Assembly (NCBI GenBank): GCA_017503105.1
Contig: JAFVTS010000004.1
Location: 23,352-87,351, forward strand
DNA from: Clostridia bacterium
Lineage (GTDB): Bacteria > Bacillota > Clostridia > Oscillospirales > CAG-272
Direction of reading: 5' to 3'
Length of the DNA stretch: 64,000 nt
Shown: positions 36,838 through 44,552 of the stretch, one piece after another
Layout: the number at the start of each line of letters is the position of its first letter
Numbering within the stretch: position 1 is the stretch's first letter
Translations under genes and position numbers: made by a program
The notes under the pieces: model-generated
What the model was told of the DNA's origin: nothing
Databases searched by the model: none
Seen by the model: only the letters and a program-made list of their open reading frames with translations

Positions 36838-37704
36838 TCAGCTTCTTTGCCCGTGCGGCGTGCTTCCCTTTATGCTTTTGTAGGTGGCGATAAAGTGTGA
36901 AACGTTATTGAAGCCTACGAGGGACGACACCTCCGTGACGCTTCTTTTTCTTGATAAGAGGAGCTGCTCCGCCTTTCGCACCCTGACAAGGTTAAGATAC
37001 CTTCTGAAATTTTTCCCCGTCACGCGCGTAAACGTTCTTGAAAAATAGCTGTAGCTTACGTTTAAATACGAAGCCATCCACTCGGAGCTGATATCGTCGG
37101 CAAAGTGCTCGTTGACGTATCTCATACTCTCGTAGATAAGGGAGTAGACCGATGTGGGAACGTCCATTCTGTGCTTACCCAAGTCTTCAAGCGTTCTTAT
37201 AATTCCGCAAACGACCAAAAGCGCCGCGGAGCGCATCAAAGCGTCGTGAGCAGGCTTTGCGTCCTCATCACGCTCCTCCGTCAGCAACCTGAGTCCGTCG
37301 TTTATACGAGTGCCACCGAGCTCATCCGCTCGCCAGACGAATTTATCGCTCTCTCCAAAAAGGGTGAGATAAAGAATATATCTGCCTGCGCTGTGCTCCG
37401 GCAGAAGAGAAAAAACGAGCGCAGGATCGACCTTCAGGACGTAATAGCCGTTATTAACGTCTGTGCCCGAGGTGACCGTGTGAATGCAGTTTGAGCGAAA
37501 GATGACCATATCCCCCGTGCTCACGCGCTCTTCAACTCCATCGCACGAAACTCGGAAATCCCCATCCGTTATAAAGAGCATTTCCACCGCGTCGTGAACG
37601 TGAGAACGCGCCGCCACCGTGTCGGGCTCTGACGGTTGATGAAAAAATTCTATACCCGTTTTCAGCATATCGGGATGCTTTGCTTCCTTAAAATATCCGT
37701 TCAT
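36838..37704 (-). CDS. AraC-family transcriptional regulator
   Basis: The 288-residue protein has an N-terminal cupin sensor (HVHDAVEMLFITDG, STGDMVIFRSNCIH). Its C-terminal AraC double helix-turn-helix includes SSEWMASYLNVSYSYFSRTF, then RSVTEVSSLVGFNNVSHFIATYK and a GSTPHGQR ending. GGGAAG lies 9-14 bp before the ATG. It is transcribed divergently from the Gfo/Idh/MocA dehydrogenase gene, with an AT-rich imperfect palindrome between them (37760-37782), so it probably regulates that gene in response to a sugar-like effector. Confidence 0.9.
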   Translation of the reverse strand: MNGYFKEAKHPDMLKTGIEFFHQPSEPDTVAARSHVHDAVEMLFITDGDFRVSCDGVEERVSTGDMVIFRSNCIHTVTSGTDVNNGYYVLKVDPALVFSLLPEHSAGRYILYLTLFGESDKFVWRADELGGTRINDGLRLLTEERDEDAKPAHDALMRSAALLVVCGIIRTLEDLGKHRMDVPTSVYSLIYESMRYVNEHFADDISSEWMASYLNVSYSYFSRTFTRVTGKNFRRYLNLVRVRKAEQLLLSRKRSVTEVSSLVGFNNVSHFIATYKSIKGSTPHGQRS

Positions 37705-37836
37705 TTTCTTTTTCTTCCCAAAAAGACAAATTTTTTATATTTTTATACAAATTTATTATAGCATATTTTTTCAAAAAATGCTACCATAAAATTGCAAAAA
37801 TATTTTTTTGCAAAAAATAACAAAAGAGGTTCAAAA

Positions 37837-38919
37837 ATGAGAGAAGTAAGAATAGGTATCATTGGTTGCGGCGGCATCGCTAACGGAAAGCATATGCCCG
37901 CACTCAAAAAGCTTGAAAACGTCAGAATGGTAGCCTTTTGCGACATAATTAAGGAAAAGGCAGAGGCTGCGGCAAAGAAGTTCGGCACCCCCGACGCGAA
38001 GGTATACACCGATTACAAGGAGCTTCTCCGTGACGAGTCGATAGAGGTCGTTCACGTCCTCACCCCCAACAAAGAACATTCCTTCATCTCCATTGACGCT
38101 ATGAGAGCTGGCAAGCACGTTATGTGCGAAAAGCCTATGGCAAAGACTGCGGCTGAGGCGCGCGAGATGGTCAAGGTAGCGAAAGAAACGGGCAAAAAGC
38201 TTACTATCGGTTATCAGAACCGTCAGAGAGTTTCCACCCTTTACGCAAAGAAGTACGTAGAAACGGGCGCTCTTGGCGATATATACTACGCGAACACCTA
38301 CGCTCTTCGCAGAAGAGGAACACCCAACTGGGGCGTATTTCTTAACGAAGAGGAGCAAGGCGGCGGCCCGATCATAGACATTGCGACGCACTCCCTCGAC
38401 CTTACTCTTTATCTTATGAACAACTACGAGCCCGAGATGGTCGTCGGTAAGACGCACAAGAAGCTCGAGCACCCCGAGGAGGGCAACATCTGGGGCGACA
38501 ACGGTGTCAGCGACAACCCCCTCGAGGAATCTGCTTGCGCATTTATCAGAATGAAGAACGGCGCGACGATAATGCTTGAAACGAGCTGGGCGCTCAACAT
38601 AAACACAGAGCCCTCTCAGGGTATGTGCCGTCTTTGCGGCTCAAAGGCAGGAATCGGAGTATTTGAGGACGCTATGACCATAAATAAGGTAGAGCTTGGC
38701 AGAGCCGTTGACTCGGTGGTTGACACGTCGGCGGGCGGCGTCGACTTCTTCGAGGGCGCGTCGAGCGATCCTGCGGACAACGAGGCGGCAAGCTGGATCT
38801 CCGCCGTCGTAAACGACACGGATCCCGTCGTTCTTCCCGAACAGGCGGCTGTCGTCTCGGAGATACTTGAGGCGATCTATACATCCTCAAAAACGGGAAA
38901 ACCCGTATTCTTCGACTGA
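37837..38919 (+). CDS. Gfo/Idh/MocA-family NAD(P)-dependent oxidoreductase
   Basis: These enzymes oxidise or reduce sugars, inositols and sugar acids. The 360-residue protein has the N-terminal Rossmann motif IGIIGCGGIANGKHMPAL, the catalytic-lysine motif CEKPMAKTAAEA (near residue 94) and the second active-site region GGGPIIDIATHSLDL with Asp and His. The start at 37837 is chosen from AAAGAGG, 7 bp upstream; an in-frame ATG 15 codons earlier has no ribosome binding site. It is divergent from an AraC regulator, so it is probably an inducible step of a carbohydrate pathway. Substrate unknown. Confidence 0.92.
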   Translation: MREVRIGIIGCGGIANGKHMPALKKLENVRMVAFCDIIKEKAEAAAKKFGTPDAKVYTDYKELLRDESIEVVHVLTPNKEHSFISIDAMRAGKHVMCEKPMAKTAAEAREMVKVAKETGKKLTIGYQNRQRVSTLYAKKYVETGALGDIYYANTYALRRRGTPNWGVFLNEEEQGGGPIIDIATHSLDLTLYLMNNYEPEMVVGKTHKKLEHPEEGNIWGDNGVSDNPLEESACAFIRMKNGATIMLETSWALNINTEPSQGMCRLCGSKAGIGVFEDAMTINKVELGRAVDSVVDTSAGGVDFFEGASSDPADNEAASWISAVVNDTDPVVLPEQAAVVSEILEAIYTSSKTGKPVFFD

Positions 38920-38928
38920 AAACATTGA

Positions 38929-38952
38929 AAAAGGGCGAAAGATCGCCCTTTT
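38929..38952 (+). terminator. Intrinsic terminator after the dehydrogenase gene
   Basis: A 10-bp stem (38929-38938 with 38943-38952), a 4-base loop and a T-run (TTTTTT). Confidence 0.88.
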
Positions 38953-39074
38953 TTATTTATATGAGCAAGCGTTATTATAAGATCGGGACGCGCCGCCGCT
39001 CCGTCTTTTACGCCAACGAAGCGTTACAGTTTATTCGCTCAATTTTGTATTTTAGATTTTTATCCTCTCCCCTC

Positions 39075-39103
39075 TTGAAAAAGGTGTGCGAATATGTTAG
39101 AAT
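39075..39103 (+). promoter_or_regulatory. Promoter of the exporter gene
   Basis: TTGAAA (39075-39080) and an extended -10 TGT-TAGAAT (-10 at 39098-39103) are spaced by 17 bp. Transcription would start near 39110, too close to the ATG at 39113, which supports the downstream GTG start. Confidence 0.7.
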
Positions 39104-39145
39104 TATGTAGTAATGAATTCTTTTTTAAGGAACGAGGACGAAAAC

Positions 39146-40393
39146 GTGAAAGATCTTCTTGATCGTGCTATGAACATAGGCGAACAGATGCTTCTCTCGG
39201 GAGCCGAGGTGCACCGCGTTGAGGACAGCCTTTACCGCATAATGGAATCCTTCGGAGCCGAACGCACCGACGTATTTATTATAACGAGCAGTATGATAGT
39301 CACCGTACATACGAAAGATGGCGATGTGATCACCCAGACGAGGCGCATAACATCGGCGGGCACGGATTTTCAAAAGCTGCATAAGCTGAACGACCTTTCA
39401 AGAAAGATATGCTACAAGCATATGACGACGGACGAGATAGACCGCGAGCTTGAGAATATCAGAACGGTAAAATCGTACCCCTTCTGGCTCGAGGTGTTAT
39501 CCTACGCTATCATAGCGGGAGCGTTCACGCTCTTCTTCGGCGGTACTTGGCTTGACGCCGCATTATCGTTTGCCATCGGTGCTTTGGCAAGGGTCCTGAT
39601 CCTTATATCCGACAGGACGGTGAAGAACAAAATCTTTACGAACTTCACCGCGTCCTTTGCATCGGCAGGCGCTGCGTACTTGTTATACAACTACGGCGTG
39701 ATCCCCGACGTTGACGAAATTATAATCGGAAATATAATGACCCTTATCCCGGGTATCGGTATAACGAACGCTCTGCGCGACCTCTTCACGGGTGACAGCA
39801 TCGCGGGACTTTTAAGAACTGTCGAATCAATACTCAACGCCCTTGCGATAGCGGCGGGATATTTCGTGCTCGTGCTCGTTATGGGGGACGTCGGCGTCGT
39901 GGCAGCAGTTTCCGTGCCAAACGAGTTCTTGCAGATAATAACGGGCGCCGTCGGCACGCTCGGCTTTGCTTTTCTTTTCAACATCAGGGGAAAGAAGCTG
40001 ATCTCCGTCGCGATAGGCGGTCTTCTTTCTTGGACTCTTCATCTCCTCGTCTTTCACCTGACGGGAAGCGAGGTCATAGGCTACATCGTTTCAGCCGGCG
40101 CGATGTCTGTATTTGCCGATATTATGGCAAGAGTACATAAGTCTCCTACAACGACCTTCACCATTCCGACTCTCGTGCCCTTGATCCCCGGAGGCTCGCT
40201 CTACAAAACTATGCGTTACGCCCTCACGGGTGACACCGCCCTCTTCTTTGAAACGGGACTTAACACCCTGAAGCTTGCAGCGGCACTCGCACTCGGAATA
40301 ATTTTAGTCTCCGTACTTACGAAGCCGATAATGCGTTACTTGAATATTAAAACGCACAGAAGGAAGATGCTTGAAAAGCATATCGGCAAATAG
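39146..40393 (+). CDS. Threonine/serine exporter, ThrE family (fused two-domain form)
   Basis: ThrE-type proteins export threonine and serine. The protein (about 415 residues) begins with a cytoplasmic N-terminal domain (DRAMNIGEQMLLSGAEVHRVED, LHKLNDLSRKI). This is followed by about ten transmembrane helices in two halves corresponding to the ThrE/YjjP and ThrE_2/YjjB domains, each with a characteristic segment (LIPGIGITNALRDLFTGD; LVPLIPGGSLYKTM). I chose GTG at 39146 because GAGGACG lies upstream and the ATG at 39113 would be only a few bases from the transcription start. In many Bacillota the two halves are separate genes, so this is a fusion. Confidence 0.85.
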   Translation: MKDLLDRAMNIGEQMLLSGAEVHRVEDSLYRIMESFGAERTDVFIITSSMIVTVHTKDGDVITQTRRITSAGTDFQKLHKLNDLSRKICYKHMTTDEIDRELENIRTVKSYPFWLEVLSYAIIAGAFTLFFGGTWLDAALSFAIGALARVLILISDRTVKNKIFTNFTASFASAGAAYLLYNYGVIPDVDEIIIGNIMTLIPGIGITNALRDLFTGDSIAGLLRTVESILNALAIAAGYFVLVLVMGDVGVVAAVSVPNEFLQIITGAVGTLGFAFLFNIRGKKLISVAIGGLLSWTLHLLVFHLTGSEVIGYIVSAGAMSVFADIMARVHKSPTTTFTIPTLVPLIPGGSLYKTMRYALTGDTALFFETGLNTLKLAAALALGIILVSVLTKPIMRYLNIKTHRRKMLEKHIGK

Positions 40394-40445
40394 CTTCGTA
40401 TGGTACCGAAGAAAAAACGTGCAAAAAGTAAACTAAAGATAACAA

Positions 40446-40491
40446 AAAAACGCAAGAGGCCCCTACCCGTGTAGAGTTTTCTTGCGTTTTT
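40446..40491. terminator. Bidirectional intrinsic terminator
   Basis: A 12-bp outer stem (40446-40457 with 40480-40491) with an inner CTAC/GTAG hairpin and T/A tracts on both sides. It separates the convergent exporter and mgtC genes. Confidence 0.85.
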
Positions 40492-40510
40492 AATTATATA
40501 CATTTAAACG

Positions 40511-41212
40511 TCAGATAGATTCAAGGGCGAAGACGACCGAGTCAAGCTCTTCAAGGCTCTTTGCCACGATCTTCGGGTCACCGTCCTTTAAATGGACGTT
40601 TGCCTCGATTCCGACGTTGCCCGTGTGCGCGCTTCTCGGAGCAGTCACCTGCACGTCGGTAACGGTGTACATCATATTCAAAGCGTCAAGGGTTTTCGTA
40701 ACGGCGGTGTCGGATGAGATCTCAATGTAAATACCGAATCTGTCAGAACGCTTTATGAGCTTGTATTCAAGCTTATGCAGCAAGGTCACAGCGAGGACGG
40801 AGAATAAAAACGCGCCGATAGCTCCCTCGTAAAACCCCGCGCCGATCGCAAGACCTATTGCCGCGGTGCACCAAAGCCCCGCCGCCGTGGTAAGACCCGT
40901 GATCTGAAATCTGCCCTTTAAAAGTATGGTACCGACGCCGAGGAAACCTATTCCGGAGATGACCTGCGCCGAAATTCTCAAGGGATCGGAGGAATAGCCG
41001 AGTGCCGTCGTTGAAAAAAGACCTATCATCACCGTGAGCGCCGAGCCGAGCGTGACGAGTATGTGCGTGCGCATTCCCGCGGCACGCCCCTGCTTTCCAC
41101 GTTCCATTCCTATAACTCCGCCAACGATTGCAGAAAGGGCAAGCTTGATAAATACGACCCCGATCTCATCGGGTGAACGAAGCCACGCCATAAGCTCTCT
41201 CAAAGTTTCCAT
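40511..41212 (-). CDS. mgtC: MgtC/SapB-family membrane protein
   Basis: MgtC/SapB proteins are small membrane proteins linked to growth at low magnesium and, in some bacteria, to ATP-synthase control. The 233-residue protein has the family's N-terminal helix bundle with AIVGGVIGMERGKQGRAAGMRT and ISGIGFLGVGTILLKG. A C-terminal cytoplasmic ACT-like domain of about 80 residues follows. An AGGAG lies before the ATG. It has its own promoter (41243-41271) and is divergent from the HD-domain gene. No magnesium riboswitch was recognised in the short leader. Confidence 0.9.
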   Translation of the reverse strand: METLRELMAWLRSPDEIGVVFIKLALSAIVGGVIGMERGKQGRAAGMRTHILVTLGSALTVMIGLFSTTALGYSSDPLRISAQVISGIGFLGVGTILLKGRFQITGLTTAAGLWCTAAIGLAIGAGFYEGAIGAFLFSVLAVTLLHKLEYKLIKRSDRFGIYIEISSDTAVTKTLDALNMMYTVTDVQVTAPRSAHTGNVGIEANVHLKDGDPKIVAKSLEELDSVVFALESI

Positions 41213-41242
41213 ATTTTTCTCCTGTTTTTAAAATATAGTGAT

Positions 41243-41271
41243 ATTTTAGCACATAATGTTATTTTTGTCAA
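41243..41271 (-). promoter_or_regulatory. Promoter of mgtC
   Basis: On the - strand TTGACA and TAAAAT are spaced by 17 bp with extended -10 (TGC), 31 bp upstream of the ATG. Confidence 0.82.
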
Positions 41272-41319
41272 CTCTCGGCGCTTAATTTATATTTAACAAT
41301 AGTTTTTTCGCTTTACCTC

Positions 41320-41348
41320 TTGAATAAATTCCGTTATAATAGTATAAT
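41320..41348 (+). promoter_or_regulatory. Promoter of the HD-domain/two-component operon
   Basis: TTGAAT (41320-41325) and TATAAT (41343-41348) are spaced by 17 bp. A second TATAAT lies at 41335-41340. Confidence 0.72.
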
Positions 41349-41386
41349 TAAATTAAAGGTTTTATGATAAAAAGGAGAGTCAAAAG

Positions 41387-42046
41387 ATGATAAGCTACAA
41401 CGACGTAAAGAATAACCGCGCCGTAACGGTATATATCAAGGCGGCAGACGACTCTTTGAGGGCGCTTGGATACACCGAGCATTCAAGAGCGCACGTGGCA
41501 AAGGTTGCCGAAGAGGCGGCGAACATTCTCCTTACACTCGGGTATTCCGAAAGAGAGGCAGAGCTTGCAAGAATAGCCGGATATCTTCACGACATCGGAA
41601 ACCTCGTCAACCGCGAGGAGCATTCGCAAAGCGGTGCGGTGATGGCGTTCAGAATACTCGACAAAATGGGAATGGACCCCGAGGAGATAGCAACGGTCGT
41701 CACGGCGATAGGAAATCACGACGAGGGAACGGGCGTGCCCGTAAATCCCCTCTCCGCGGCACTGATTCTGGCTGACAAAAGCGACGTACGCCGTACCCGT
41801 GTGAGAAATTCAGACCCCGCGACCTTCGATATACACGACAGAGTAAATTATTCGGTCGAGCGCTCGGAGCTCACGATAAACGAGGAGCGCACGGCGATAA
41901 GCCTTGAGCTTTCCATAAACACCGAGATAAGCCCTGTTATGGACTACTTTGAGATATTCCTCGGGCGTATGGTGATGTGCAAAAAGGCGGCTGAAAAGCT
42001 TGGGCTTTCCTTCGCTCTTATAATAAACGGACAAAAACTATTCTGA
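41387..42046 (+). CDS. HD-domain phosphohydrolase-like protein
   Basis: The 219-residue protein has the metal-binding histidines and aspartates of the HD superfamily: HSRAHVAKV (near residue 25), GYLHDIGN (the HD pair, near residue 68), HSQSGAVMAF, GNHDEGTG and ADKSDVRRTR. HD proteins hydrolyse nucleotides or cyclic nucleotides; the substrate here is unknown. AGGAG precedes the ATG. The gene ends 11 bp before the response regulator gene, so it is in the operon of the PhoB/PhoR-like pair. That position is unusual and suggests a signalling or nucleotide-turnover role connected to phosphate. Confidence 0.82.
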   Translation: MISYNDVKNNRAVTVYIKAADDSLRALGYTEHSRAHVAKVAEEAANILLTLGYSEREAELARIAGYLHDIGNLVNREEHSQSGAVMAFRILDKMGMDPEEIATVVTAIGNHDEGTGVPVNPLSAALILADKSDVRRTRVRNSDPATFDIHDRVNYSVERSELTINEERTAISLELSINTEISPVMDYFEIFLGRMVMCKKAAEKLGLSFALIINGQKLF

Positions 42047-42057
42047 CGGAGGCATCT

Positions 42058-42741
42058 ATGATATACTTACTCGAAGACGACGACAGCATAAGAGAGCTCG
42101 TTTGCTACTCTCTTGAAAAGACGGGCAACCCCGCTCGCGGCTTTGCCCTCCCTCACGAATTTTACAAAGCACTTGAATCCGAGCTGCCCGAGCTTGTTCT
42201 GCTTGACGTTATGCTGCCCGAAGAGGACGGACTTACGGTGCTCAAAAATCTGCGCTCTAAAAAGCGCACAGCCGACCTTCCCGTAATTATGCTCACGGCG
42301 AAGGGCACGGAATTTGACAAGGTAACAGCCCTCGACCTCGGAGCCGACGATTACGTGACGAAGCCCTTCGGCGTTATGGAACTCGTGGCAAGAGTAAAGG
42401 CGCTTCTCAGACGCGTAGGCCGTACCCCGTGTGAAAAAAACGGCGATTTCAATCTCGGAAGGCTATCGGTTTCCACCGAGCGGCACGAGGTACGCGTTGA
42501 CGGAAAAGAAATAAGCCTTACGTACAAGGAGTTTGAGCTGCTCGTATTTCTTCTTGAAAACCGAGGCGTCGTGCTGACGCGCGACAGGATACTGCGAGAG
42601 GTCTGGGACTACGAATTTGACGGAGAGAACAGAACCGTTGACGTACACGTCAGAACGCTCAGGCAAAAGCTCGGGGAGGATCTTGAGCTTATAGAAACGG
42701 TGCGCGGTGTCGGATACAAGATCTCCGCGAAGGAGTCCTGA
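42058..42741 (+). CDS. OmpR/PhoB-family response regulator
   Basis: The 227-residue protein has a receiver domain with the acidic pair EDDD, the phosphoacceptor Asp in LVLLDVMLPEEDG, the switch Thr in IMLTAKG and the Lys in VTKPFGVMEL. Its C-terminal winged helix contains SLTYKEFELLVFLLENRG and RTVDVHVRTLRQKLG. GGAGG lies 7 bp before the ATG. Its stop overlaps the kinase gene by one base. With Pho-box-like repeats and a Na/Pi cotransporter downstream, it is most likely a PhoB/PhoP orthologue that controls phosphate uptake. Confidence 0.9.
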   Translation: MIYLLEDDDSIRELVCYSLEKTGNPARGFALPHEFYKALESELPELVLLDVMLPEEDGLTVLKNLRSKKRTADLPVIMLTAKGTEFDKVTALDLGADDYVTKPFGVMELVARVKALLRRVGRTPCEKNGDFNLGRLSVSTERHEVRVDGKEISLTYKEFELLVFLLENRGVVLTRDRILREVWDYEFDGENRTVDVHVRTLRQKLGEDLELIETVRGVGYKISAKES

Positions 42742-44444
42742 TGACTGTAAAAATATTCAAAGGTATCTTCATCACCTCCGTAACAGTCCTGCTCGCCTCT
42801 CTCGTCGTATTCTTTTTCTTTTCCTACGATTATTTCGGCGACAGGCTCGAAGACGAGGTCGTGCGCGAGGCGGAATACTTGAAGCGGGGATTCGACGAGG
42901 CGGAGGCAGAAGCGGACAAGCTCGACTATTTGGGCTCCTTAAGCCTCGACGGCGCATTCGTCACCCTGATCAAGGATGACGGAACGGTAGTATTCGACAC
43001 AAGGACGGACGCGCCCGAGAAGCTTTCAAATCACGCGAACAGAGAGGAAGTAAGAGAGGCAAAGGCTGTCGGCGAAGGTCTTGCCGTCAGACAGTCCGAA
43101 ACGGACGGAATAAAGACACTCTACTGCGCAAGACGCACATCCGACGGAAGAATACTCAGAGTCGGCACGGAGCACTTCTCCGCAACGGACGTTCTTGCCG
43201 CGATGGTAAGCCCGACGCTCGTTCTTTTTCTTTGCGTTCTTCTTTTCGCTCTTTTAGCGGCTATGCTTATGTCAAGAAGCATAGTCAAGCCGATAAACGA
43301 CATAGATCTTGACGACCCCGAAAACACGAAGGCTTACGAGGAATTACGCCCGATACTCAACAAGCTCGCATCGCAGAATTACAGAATAACCAAGCAAATG
43401 CACGAGCTTCGCAAGCGCGAAATAGAATTCAACTCTATCACGGGAAATATGTCCGAGGGAATGGTGATAATCAACTCAAGGACGGCGATACTCTCCTGCA
43501 ACGCAAGTGCAAAGCGCATCTTCGGAGTCGGGGACGAGGAGCTTGCGGGCGGCGTTCTTTCGCTCAATTCGTCCGAGAGCTTCCGTCTTGCGATAAGCTC
43601 AGCCCTCTCGGGCAAAAACGGCTACGACGCCATTCGCATCGGCGACAAATACTATTCCGTTCTCGTTACCCCCGTATTCAACGGAGCGAGAGTTGACGGA
43701 GCTGTCATCGTTATAATAGACGACACGGAAAAAGAAGAGAGAGAGACCCTCAGGCGCGAATTTACCGCAAACGTGTCGCACGAGTTGAAAACACCGCTTA
43801 CGTCCATCTCGGGCTTTGCCGAGCTCATCAGCGAGGGCATTGCCGACGAAGAGGACTCAAAGCGCTTCGCATCAAACATAATGAAGGAGTCTAAAAGACT
43901 CATCTCCCTCGTCGGGGACATAATAAGGCTGAATCAGCTCGACGGCGGCGAGATCCCGTTTGACCCCGTCAAAATATCCCTGAGGGAGTGTGCACGAGAG
44001 GTCATCGGGCGACTTGAGCATATAGCGGAGCGATCCGAGGTCAGCCTTGAAGTGAGCGGAAGCGAAGGTCTTGTGGACGGAAACAGGCAAATAATAGAAG
44101 AAATGCTGTACAACCTCACCGACAACGCTATAAAGTATAACAAAACGGGTGGGCGCGTCGCGATATTTGTCGCAGAGGATTCGCTCGGTGTCAGTGTTTC
44201 CGTAAAGGACACGGGAATAGGAATTCCCGCGGATAAGCTCGACCGCGTATTCGAAAGATTTTACAGAGTTGATAAAAGCCATTCAAAGGAGATAGGCGGC
44301 ACCGGTCTTGGGCTCTCGATAGTAAAGCACGCAGCCGCATACCACAAGGCGAAAATATCCATTGAAAGCGTTTTGGGCGAGTGGACGGAGATCACCGTCG
44401 TATTTCCTCACAGCGCCCTCTCGGAAAGTGCGGACGGCACTTAA
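42741..44444 (+). CDS. PhoR-like sensor histidine kinase
   Basis: The 567-residue protein has a first transmembrane helix (about residues 8-28), an extracytoplasmic sensor domain, and a second helix (about 152-175). A PAS-like domain (about 235-330) comes next. The dimerisation domain has phosphoacceptor His in FTANVSHELKTPLTS, and the ATPase domain has the N box (NLTDNAIKYNKTG), G1 (VKDTGIGIP) and G2 (GGTGLGLSIVKH). The architecture fits PhoR. It overlaps the response regulator gene by one base and is the last gene before the Pho-box-like region. The signal is likely external phosphate limitation, by context. Confidence 0.9.
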   Translation: MTVKIFKGIFITSVTVLLASLVVFFFFSYDYFGDRLEDEVVREAEYLKRGFDEAEAEADKLDYLGSLSLDGAFVTLIKDDGTVVFDTRTDAPEKLSNHANREEVREAKAVGEGLAVRQSETDGIKTLYCARRTSDGRILRVGTEHFSATDVLAAMVSPTLVLFLCVLLFALLAAMLMSRSIVKPINDIDLDDPENTKAYEELRPILNKLASQNYRITKQMHELRKREIEFNSITGNMSEGMVIINSRTAILSCNASAKRIFGVGDEELAGGVLSLNSSESFRLAISSALSGKNGYDAIRIGDKYYSVLVTPVFNGARVDGAVIVIIDDTEKEERETLRREFTANVSHELKTPLTSISGFAELISEGIADEEDSKRFASNIMKESKRLISLVGDIIRLNQLDGGEIPFDPVKISLRECAREVIGRLEHIAERSEVSLEVSGSEGLVDGNRQIIEEMLYNLTDNAIKYNKTGGRVAIFVAEDSLGVSVSVKDTGIGIPADKLDRVFERFYRVDKSHSKEIGGTGLGLSIVKHAAAYHKAKISIESVLGEWTEITVVFPHSALSESADGT

Positions 44445-44500
44445 CGTAGATTTAACACAACTATGCACATTGAATTAACATTGGTAATGTAGAATTAACA
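44441..44500. promoter_or_regulatory. Pho-box-like TTAACA repeats before the Na/Pi cotransporter gene
   Basis: TTAAC(A/G) occurs at 44441, 44452, 44475 and 44495. The spacings (11, 23 and 20 bp) are close to multiples of 11, like the repeats bound by PhoP in Bacillus (TT(A/T/C)ACA type). A -10-like TAAAAT follows at 44510-44515 without a good -35, as expected of an activator-dependent promoter. The -10 lies inside the palindrome CGGTGT-AAAAT-ACACCG. Confidence 0.6.
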
Positions 44501-44552
44501 TACACGGTGTAAAATACACCGCAAAATAAACGTAACAAAGGAAAGACATCTT

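Noticed and set aside
39113-39145. ATG start for the ThrE-type exporter
   Set aside because: No ribosome binding site and only a few bases from the expected transcription start; GTG at 39146 has GAGGACG.
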